From G965205725 sp965205725 (GTDB lineage: Bacteria; Pseudomonadota; Gammaproteobacteria; Pseudomonadales; Halieaceae): a stretch of 64,000 bases of DNA. Shown here one piece after another: positions 26,228 through 35,900 of the stretch; position 1 is the stretch's first letter; each line of letters opens with the position of its first letter. The notes beneath the pieces are model-generated. The model did no database searches. It was not told the origin of the DNA and saw only the letters and a list, made by a program, of their open reading frames with translations. Made by a program: the position numbers and the translations under genes. The stretch is taken from assembly GCA_965205725.1 (NCBI GenBank), contig OZ242189.1, positions 2,914,001 through 2,978,000 on the forward strand, written 5' to 3'.

Positions 26228-26277
26228 TGTGCGGGTTCAGTACCTGTGAGACAAACCGGCCAGCTTCGGTATGGTTT
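26228..26277. repeat. 50-bp direct repeat, left copy, edge of the accessory block
   Basis: It matches 39295-39344 at 48 of 50 positions in the same orientation (begins TGTGCGGG, ends GTATGGTTT). This copy lies just upstream of yibN and the other just upstream of gpmI, so the pair brackets about 13 kb of accessory DNA between two genes that are neighbours in related genomes. Confidence 0.75.
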
Positions 26278-26289
26278 AAGGTACATCAA

Positions 26290-26950
26290 GAGTCCGGCTG
26301 TGGTCGGGTGGTTAAACCTCAAGATTGACCCACCTGCCCACCGTTTTTCTGCGGCGACACTTGTGGAGCAGAGGACTTCCGGGGTGCTTAGTAGAGGACT
26401 TGCGGGGTGCTTTGAAGCGCATAAAGGGTGCGCTGTGGCGGTGTTGGCGCATTTGATGTTTCGGTGAGCATGTTTGAGCCGCAGGCGAGTTTGTGAACCG
26501 ATCAAATGCAGATACCAATACAAATAACAACGCCAGCACTCAGCGCGGAAAGCAGCCAGGAAGTCCCATACATTCAGGGCTTGTAATAACGACAGCACTC
26601 AGCGCGACAAGCAGCCCGCAAGTCCCATAACCATAAACTCAGGGCCTGCGGTTTTGAGCCGCAGGCGGGGTCGGGTGTGGCGGCTGTGGCGGGTGGGTAA
26701 ACCTTGTGGTTTGGGCACGCTTCAGCGTGTGTCTTTGACCGCTGCGGAACTCAACGATTTTTCCTAAAGGAAAAATTCGGATTCAAACAGTCCTCGCGGA
26801 AAGCCTCAAAAACACCCGCTTGCGCAACCGTGCCCTGATTAAACCTCAAGATTTAACCCACCCGCCCACAGGCTGAATCTGCGCTTGTCTGTGGCTTCGC
26901 TTGGTTAAACCTCAAGATTGACCCACCTGCCCTGGCCCTAACCGAACAGC
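26290..26950. repeat. Non-coding region with dispersed short repeats
   Basis: About 660 bp without a credible gene, between the end of the giant gene and yibN. A 30-bp unit containing GGTTAAACCTCAAGATTGAC occurs at 26310-26339, about 26837-26868 (diverged) and 26903-26932, with an inverted, diverged copy near 26686-26712. A second unit (CACTCAGCGCG...AAGCAGCC...AAGTCCCATA) occurs near 26538 and 26592, and TTTGAGCCGCAGGCG at about 26474 and 26654. Confidence 0.6.
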
Positions 26951-26956
26951 CTGAGC

Positions 26957-29900
26957 CTAAAAATGCAGCCGCCCACTCAGGCCCAGCAGGTGTTCCGGGG
27001 CGCGCTGTTCACTGGCGTTGCGACCGGCGAAGACTTCCAGCTCCAGCCCGTCGGGGCGCTCTAGCTGCATTCCCAGCCGCAGCCGTCGCGCTATCCCATC
27101 GGCCATGTCCAACTGGGCAAAGGGTCGCAGCCGGGTGAGTCGGTCTGACTGAACCAGTCCGTAGCTCAGGTTCAGCTCCAGCCGCGCTGTGGGTCGCTGC
27201 GCCAGCCCGCTGTCTTGCAGGGCCCGCTCGCTCTCCCACAGGGCTTGTGCTCCGCCGCCTGAGTCCTGTCCCCACACGGGGGTCAGGGTCAGCGCCAGAC
27301 CTTGACCGGATACCCCTGGGTCTAACTGCACGGTCAGGCTCGCTCCCCAGGCTTCAAAATCACTCTCTTTGTGGGCCAGCAGTCCGTGGGCGCGCAGCGC
27401 GGTGCTCAGGCCGCGGCCATTGGCATACTCCAGCCCGACACCCACTTCGGCGCCTTCGCCTTCTTCGGCATCACCCCCGTCGACCCGCACGCCTAACTCC
27501 AGGCTGGTGCTTAAACTGGCCTCTGGCTGTACCTGCCAGTGGCGGCTGGCCTCCAGCAGCAACCGCGCCCGCCGCGCCTGCGCGGTCACCTCGGGCAGTC
27601 CGGGTACGTCTTCTGATTCCAGCTCGACAATAAAGGCGTCGGCCTTGAGGGCCAGCTCAAACTCGCCGGTTGAGTGCAGGGCCTGGCGCAGGCCCAGGGC
27701 CCCCAGGCGCATATCCAGGTCGGTCTCAAAGGTGGTGGCGCCGTGGCTCAGGGTGGCATCCCCCTGGCCAATACCGAGGAGTCCCCACAGGCCCAGCCCG
27801 TCCCTGGGCGACCAGTAGCCATAGGGATACACGCTGCTCAGGTCGGTTTCAAGCTCGCCGTCGGTCTCGCCGCTGCGGTAGTCGGTCTCGCCGCTGCTGT
27901 GGCTCAGTGCCACGCCCACCAGGGCGCCTGTCTCAAGCCGGTAGTCGAGGCCCAGATACCCTGAGACCACCTCGCCATCCAGGTCAAAGTCAGACTGGGG
28001 GCTGCCCTCAAAGTGGCTGAAGTCACCCCGTCCCCACAGGCTCCACTGGGCGGACGGCTCAGCCGTTGAGTTGTTTTCGTTCAAGTTCTGGTTCAAGTTC
28101 TGGTTCAAACCGAGGGGGATCACAAAGGCGCTGCGAGCCAACTGTTCGCGGTCCGGCAGTTGGCAGGCGCTGCCGACCGGGTTATAGCTCTGGCGGTCAG
28201 TGCTGGCGCGGTTCAGTCCGCCCATGCTGTCGCCCAAGTTGCCCGTGCTGCCTAAATCGCCTGAGCTGCCCAAATCACCCAGCCCAGCCGTGTGGACAGT
28301 GGCGGTATTGGCACTAACGGTGTTGGCACTGGCTGTGTTGGTACTAACTGTGCTGTCGGCACTGTCGGTTGTGTTGTCGGCAGTCGTTTTGCTGTCGGCT
28401 GTGCTGTCGGAGTTGGCAGTGACGGTATCAGCCGAGATCAGGTTGGTGATGCTGGACAGACAGGCGGCCAGTGACAAGCCACTGACGGTGCTTGTCTGCG
28501 GCCCGGCTGAGGCTGGTTTGAGGCGCTCGCCAATCGCATCTACGGCACTGGCAGCCACGCTGCGACCAAAGGCCGCCAGATTAAGCTCCAGGGCTTGCTG
28601 GCGTGCGGCCACATTGGTTTCGACGGTGACTTGCACGCTGTCGCTGCCGCTGGCGCCGCGTGGGTCGGTGACCGTTAACCTGAACGTCAACACTGTATCG
28701 GTATCCAGGGCGTTCGGCGCGGTAAAGCTGGGGCTGGCGCTGTTGGCTCTGCTCAAGCTAACCGTTGGGCCGCCGGTCTGGATCCAGGCGTAGCTGAGAG
28801 ACTCGGTATCGCCTGGGTCGGGGTCCGTGCCGCTGCCACTCAGCGTAACGGCTGCGCCTTCATCGACGCTCTGGTCTGCGCCGGCATCGGCGCTGGGGGC
28901 TTTGTTGGCCGCCGTGACGGTAACAGTCACGCTGGCGCTGGCCGAGAGGCGGCCATCACTCACGGTCAGGCTAAAGCCCAGCACCGCATCGACGCCCAGC
29001 TCCGTCGGCGCGGTAAAGCTGGCGCTGGGGCTGTCGGCTCCGCTCAAGGTGACGTCCTGGCCGCTGGTTTGAGTCCAGGCGTAGCTGAGGCTATCGCCTG
29101 TGTCGGGGTCCGTGCCGCTGCCACTCAGCGTGACGGCTGCACCCTCATCGACGCTCTGGTTTTCCCCGGCATCGGCGCTGGGGGCATCATTGACGTTGGT
29201 GACGGTAACATTCACGCTATCGCTGGCCGAGAGGCTGCCATCACTCACGGTCAGGCTAAAGACCAGCACCGCATCGGCACTCAGGCCCGTTGGCGCGGTA
29301 AAGCTGGGGCTGGGGCTGTCGGCTCCGCTCAGGGTGACTTGCTGGCCGCTGGTTTGCGTCCAGGCGTAGCTGAGATCAGCCGCGTCGCTGTCCGGGTCAG
29401 TCGCGCTGCCATTCAGCGTGACGGTTGCACCCTCGGCGACGGTCTGCGGCTCTCCGGCATTAGCAACCGGGGCGACCTGGGCAGGCACGGTGTTGGCGAC
29501 GCTTAATGACATGAACGAAGCCAGCTCCTCGCCCGTAGCAGTGCTGGTAATAGAACCGAGGGCTGGCCTATAGGAGACTTCGATGTCTGCTCCTGCCGGG
29601 ATAGGGGGGGTCACATCCAGGATGATACTGCCCGCCCTGATAGCGGTCACATCGTGATCTGTTGTAACGCCATTCAGGGTGGAGGTGACCGTGAAGTCCG
29701 CAGGGCTTGCATTGCTCACATCCACTTCCTCGCTGGCCGGCAGGGTGATGGCTGTGCCTGCGGGATTCGTGCTCGCCGGCTCCAGGCCCTGGGCCTCCGC
29801 CTCATCCGCATCGGGCACTTCGGGTGGCGGGGCGCTCGGGCCAGGAGCGGGGCCAGGGCCAGGGGCTGGAACAGACGCCTCAGTGATGGTGAGGGTGGCG

Positions 29901-32900
29901 GTGGCGGGCGGGGCACTAAAGGCGGTGTTGTCCGAGAGGCTGTAAGTGAAGGTGACCGTGCCGGTGGCATTGGTGGCCGGGGTATAGACCAGGTTGGGGA
30001 TGTCGGCGGCGGCAATCACGTCCATGGCGTCAACCGCTGTGCCGCTCAGGGCCAGGCTGCCGGTGGCGGGCAGGGTGTCGATGCGCAGGCTGTGCAGGGC
30101 ATCGCCGTCCGCATCGACAAAGTTAAACTGGCCCGCGGCAAAGGCATGGGGGGTATCCTCGGTGACGTTGACCATCAGCCCGGTTGTGGTGGGGGCATCA
30201 TTGTCCGCGGTGATGGTGAGGGTGGCGGTGGCGGGCGGGGCACTAAAGGCGGTGTTGTCCGAGAGGCTGTAAGTGAAGGTGACCGTGCCGGTGGCATTGG
30301 TGGCCGGGGTATAGACCAGGTTGGGGATGTCGGCGGCGGCAATCACGTCCATGGCGTCAACCGCTGTGCCGCTCAGGGCCAGGCTGCCGGTGGCGGGCAG
30401 GGTGTCGATGCGCAGGCTGTGCAGGGCATCGCCGTCCGCATCGACAAAGTTAAACTGGCCCGCGGCAAAGGCATGGGGGGTATCCTCGGTGACGTTGACC
30501 ATCAGCCCGGTTGTGGTGGGGGCATCATTGTCCGCGGTGATGGTGAGGGTGGCGGTGGCGGGCGGGGCACTAAAGGCGGTGTTGTCCGAGAGGCTGTAAG
30601 TGAAGGTGACCGTGCCGGTGGCATTGGTGGCCGGGGTATAGACCAGGTTGGGGATGTCGGCGGCGGCAATCACGTCCATGGCGTCAACCGCTGTGCCGCT
30701 CAGGGCCAGGCTGCCGGTGGCGGGCAGGGTGTCGATGCGCAGGCTGTGCAGGGCATCGCCGTCCGCATCGACAAAGTTAAACTGGCCCGCGGCAAAGGCA
30801 TGGGGGGTATCCTCGGTGACGTTGACCATCAGCCCGGTTGTGGTGGGGGCATCATTGTCCGCGGTGATGGTGAGGGTGGCGGTGGCGGGCGGGGCACTAA
30901 AGGCGGTGTTGTCCGAGAGGCTGTAAGTGAAGGTGACCGTGCCGGTGGCATTGGTGGCCGGGGTATAGACCAGGTTGGGGATGTCGGCGGCGGCAATCAC
31001 GTCCATGGCGTCAACCGCTGTGCCGCTCAGGGCCAGGCTGCCGGTGGCGGGCAGGGTGTCGATGCGCAGGCTGTGCAGGGCATCGCCGTCCGCATCGACA
31101 AAGTTAAACTGGCCCGCGGCAAAGGCATGGGGGGTATCCTCGGTGACGTTGACCATCAGCCCGGTTGTGGTGGGGGCATCATTGTCCGCGGTGATGGTGA
31201 GGGTGGCGGTGGCGGGCGGGGCACTAAAGGCGGTGTTGTCCGAGAGGCTGTAAGTGAAGGTGACCGTGCCGGTGGCATTGGTGGCCGGGGTATAGACCAG
31301 GTTGGGGATGTCGGCGGCGGCAATCACGTCCATGGCGTCAACCGCTGTGCCGCTCAGGGCCAGGCTGCCGGTGGCGGGCAGGGTGTCGATGCGCAGGCTG
31401 TGCAGGGCATCGCCGTCCGCATCGACAAAGTTAAACTGGCCCGCGGCAAAGGCATGGGGGGTATCCTCGGTGACGTTGACCATCAGCCCGGTTGTGGTGG
31501 GGGCATCATTGTCCGCGGTGATGGTGAGGGTGGCGGTGGCGGGCGGGGCACTAAAGGCGGTGTTGTCCGAGAGGCTGTAAGTGAAGGTGACCGTGCCGGT
31601 GGCATTGGTGGCCGGGGTATAGACCAGGTTGGGGATGTCGGCGGCGGCAATCACGTCCATGGCGTCAACCGCTGTGCCGCTCAGGGCCAGGCTGCCGGTG
31701 GCGGGCAGGGTGTCGATGCGCAGGCTGTGCAGGGCATCGCCGTCCGCATCGACAAAGTTAAACTGGCCCGCGGCAAAGGCATGGGGGGTATCCTCGGTGA
31801 CGTTGACCATCAGCCCGGTTGTGGTGGGGGCATCATTGTCCGCGGTGATGGTGAGGGTGGCGGTGGCGGGCGGGGCACTAAAGGCGGTGTTGTCCGAGAG
31901 GCTGTAAGTGAAGGTGACCGTGCCGGTGGCATTGGTGGCCGGGGTATAGACCAGGTTGGGGATGTCGGCGGCGGCAATCACGTCCATGGCGTCAACCGCT
32001 GTGCCGCTCAGGGCCAGGCTGCCGGTGGCGGGCAGGGTGTCGATGCGCAGGCTGTGCAGGGCATCGCCGTCCGCATCGACAAAGTTAAACTGGCCCGCGG
32101 CAAAGGCATGGGGGGTATCCTCGGTGACGTTGACCATCAGCCCGGTTGTGGTGGGGGCATCATTGTCCGCGGTGATGGTGAGGGTGGCGGTGGCGGGCGG
32201 GGCACTAAAGGCGGTGTTGTCCGAGAGGCTGTAAGTGAAGGTGACCGTGCCGGTGGCATTGGTGGCCGGGGTATAGACCAGGTTGGGGATGTCGGCGGCG
32301 GCAATCACGTCCATGGCGTCAACCGCTGTGCCGCTCAGGGCCAGGCTGCCGGTGGCGGGCAGGGTGTCGATGCGCAGGCTGTGCAGGGCATCGCCGTCCG
32401 CATCGACAAAGTTAAACTGGCCCGCGGCAAAGGCATGGGGGGTATCCTCGGTGACGTTGGCCATCAGCCCGCTTGTGGTGGGCGCGTCATTGACCGGAGT
32501 AACGGTCAGGGTTGCCGTAGCCGTGGCACTAAAGGCAGTGCCGTCGGAGACGCTGAAGGTGAAGGTCGCCTCGCCGTTGACATTGGCCACCGGGGTATAG
32601 ACCAGAGTCGGGATAGCGGCAACCCCAATCTCTTGGGGCACGGTGACCGGCGTACCGTTCAGCGCCAGGCTGCCACTGCCAGCGGCGGGCAGGGTGTCAA
32701 TGCGCACTTGTTGCAGGCTATCGCCGCTGTCGGCATCGTCAAAACCAAACTGGTCGGCGGCAAAAGTGTGGCTGTCATCCTCGTCCAGCGTGGCCGTCAG
32801 CCCGCTTGTGGTGGGCGCGTCATCGACCGGAGTCACGGTCAGGGTTGCCGTGGCGGGCGTGGTGCTGAAATCATCGCCGTCGGAGACGCTGAAAGTGAAG

Positions 32901-35900
32901 TTCGCTTCGCCATTGGCATTGGCCACCGGGGTATAGACCAGAGTCGGGATAGCGGCAACCCCAATCTCTTGCCCCACGATCACCGCCGTACCGTCCAGCG
33001 CCAGGCTGCCATTGCCAGCGGCGGGCAGGCTATCAATGCGCACCGCTTGCAGGCTATCGCCGCTGTCGGTATCGGCAAAACCAAACTGCTCGGCTGCAAA
33101 AGTATGGCTGTCATCCTCGTCCAGCGTAGCCATCAGCCCGCTTGAGGTGGGCGCGTTGTTGGCGCTGATAGTGAGGGTTCGGGTCAGGGTTTGGGAGGAG
33201 TAGCTGGAACCACTGTCGTAACTTACCTCAGCGATGAGTTGAATCTGGCGTCCGCCAGTAGCGGCGGGTGCCGCAAAGGTGACGTGCCGCAGCAGACCAT
33301 GCCACCTCGCTGGGGTAAAGGCATCGCCGCTTGCAATAGCGGTGAACAGGTTATGTGGCGCTGCGCTGGCCTCGGCGCCGGTTCTGGTAAAAATCGAATA
33401 CTCGTCCGTATTCGCATCAGCAGTGAGCCCCGTGGTATCGCCATCGTCCAGGGCAGTCGGGTTCAGGACGCGTATTCTAAAGACATCCGGCCTGCCGCTC
33501 ACGCTCAGGTCGGAAAAGATCACCACCGGATTACCCCCCGGCGTGACGCTAAGCGGCGTTGTGGTGCCACTCAGGTCAGCGGACACCGCCGCCGTAGGCG
33601 CGCTGGTCAGGCTTTGCGACGCGGTGTCGGCATCGGTATAGCGCACGGTCACAGTGATTTGATCGCCCAAATCGCCCGTGCTCAGGGTGTAGGTTGCAGA
33701 GTCCGCGCCGCTGATGGCCGTGTCCGTGCCGCCGGAGTGCGTATTCCATTGATAGGTGAATTCCAGGGAATCGGGGCCATCGGCATCGCTAATGCCGCTG
33801 GTATCCGCCGTCAGGGTCGCCCCCACCCGGAGCGTGCCGCTGATCATCACCTCGCCATCAGGCGGATCATTGACCGCGGTCACGACGACGAGTACCCTGC
33901 GGTTCGCGACACTAAAATCCTCGCCATCAGAGACGCTGTAGAGGAAGGTCGTAGTGCCGTTGAAATTGGTCACCGGCGTGAACATCAGCGTCCCAATATC
34001 CCCAACGGCAATCACCTGCCCTACGATCACCGCCGTACCGTTCAGCGCCAGGTTGCCGCTGGTGCTGGCGGGCAGGGTAACGATGCGCACTGCTTGCAGG
34101 CTATCGCCGGCGTCGGCATCGTTAAAGGGGAAGTCCGCCTCCCTGAAGGTATATGGGCTGTCCTCAGCAGTCGTGACCGTCGACCCGATGGAGGTGGGCG
34201 GGTTATTGGGGGCGGTGACTTCAATGTCAAAGGCGGGAAGGGTCACCGGCGTGGCGATGATGCCATCGGTGACGCTGATGACGATGTCCTCGTAGTTGCG
34301 GATATCGCCGCTGTTGGGGCGGTTGGTTTTGTTGGTCAAGGCCCCGGTCGCGGTATCGAAATCCGCCCACTCTGGCAGGGTGCTGATGGCGTATTCCAGC
34401 GTGTCGCCGTCATCCACATCACCGCCGCCCGGCGTGAAGTTATAGGTACCGCCCGCGGACACGCGGGTTTGGGGGCTGCCGCTGATGGTGGGCGGGTCGT
34501 TGACCGCCGCGATGGTGATGGCGGCGTTGGCCGTGGCGCTAAACTCATCGCCGTCGGAGACGCTGTAAGTGAAGCTTACATCGCCGCTGGCATTCAACGC
34601 CGGCGTGAACACCAGCGTCCCAATATTCCCAACGGCAATCTCTTGCCCGGCGCTCAGCGCCGCGCCGTTCAGGGTCAGCGCGCCCAGGCTGGCGGGGGTG
34701 GGCAGGCTATCGATGCGCACTGCTTGCAGGTTGTCGCCGGTGTCCCCATCGCTAAAGGGGAAGTCCGCCGCCCCAAAGGCACGAGGGGTATCCTCATCGG
34801 TCGTGACCGCCAGCCCGCTGCTGCTGGGCGCATCATTGACCGGAGTAACGGTCACGGTTGCCGTGGCCGACGGCGTGCTGAAGACAACGCCGTCGGAGAC
34901 GCTGTAGGTGAAGATCACGCTGCCGCTGGCATTCAACGCCGGGGTGAACACCAGATTGGCGATAGCGCCGCTGGCAATCACCTGCCCGGCGCTCAGCGCC
35001 GCGCCGTTCAGGGTCAGCGCGCCCAGGCTGGCGGGGGTGGGCAGGCTATCGATGCGCACTGCTTGCAGGCTGTCGTCATCGTCGCCATCGTCAAAGGGGA
35101 AGTCCGCCACCGCAAAGGTATAGTCGGTATCCTCATCGGTGGTGACCGTCAGCCCGCCGCTGGTGGGCGCGGCATTGTCGCCCGCCCCCCGCACCGGGCC
35201 ACGGGCCGGGCTGGTGATGGACTCATCCGCCTCAAAAGCATCCCGGTATTGCAGGTTCAGGCTGATCTGAGCGCCGATATTGGCCGCGGTCAGCAGGTAT
35301 TCCGGCTCGGTGGCGTTGGCGATGTCCGCGCCATCGGCCCGCCATTGATAGCTGAACTCGGACTCAGCCGGCAGGCCATCGATATCCACCAGCGCCGAGG
35401 TGTCCGCCCTGAGGGTCTGGCCCACCAACAGCCCGCCGCTGATGGCCAGGCCGGTGGGCAGGTCGTTGATGTTGGTGATGCGGGGGAATGAACTGAATAG
35501 TGATGTTTGTTGGATGGTGCCCTGCGCATCGGTATGGAAGACATCCAGGAACATGATAGCGCCCACATCGGCCTGGGTCAGGGTGTAGGTGCGCTCGGTC
35601 GAGACGGGCGGTAGTTGACCATTACGGAGCCATCGGTAAGTGAAGGTGCCCAGACCATCCTCATCCATTATGGCGGAGGTATCCGCCGTCAGGGTCTCGC
35701 CCTGGATATGGTCGCCGGTGATGACGGGAAGGCCAGTGGTGGGGTCATTGACATTGGCCACCGGCGCCGAGATGCCGGCCACCCTGGAGTTGGCCGTGCC
35801 ATCAGTATTGGTGTACAGCACACTGCCGCGGACGCGCCGGCCCACATCCGCCTGAATAAGCTGGTAACGCCGCTCGGTCGCGTCGGCGATCACCACAAAA

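Noticed and set aside
25729..26598. Longer start for the rhodanese gene
   Set aside because: The extra 150 codons run through the 50-bp repeat and repeat-rich non-coding DNA; the family N-terminus begins at 26142.
29654..33145. Open frame of over 1100 codons on the plus strand
   Set aside because: It is antisense to the giant gene and owes its length to the 327-bp repeats, whose multiple-of-three period keeps any open frame open. Its product is a low-complexity Gly/Val repeat without known features.
33191..35491. Second long plus-strand frame opposite the giant gene
   Set aside because: High GC with few stops; the product has no recognisable domain, while the minus strand codes clear Ig/cadherin-like domains.
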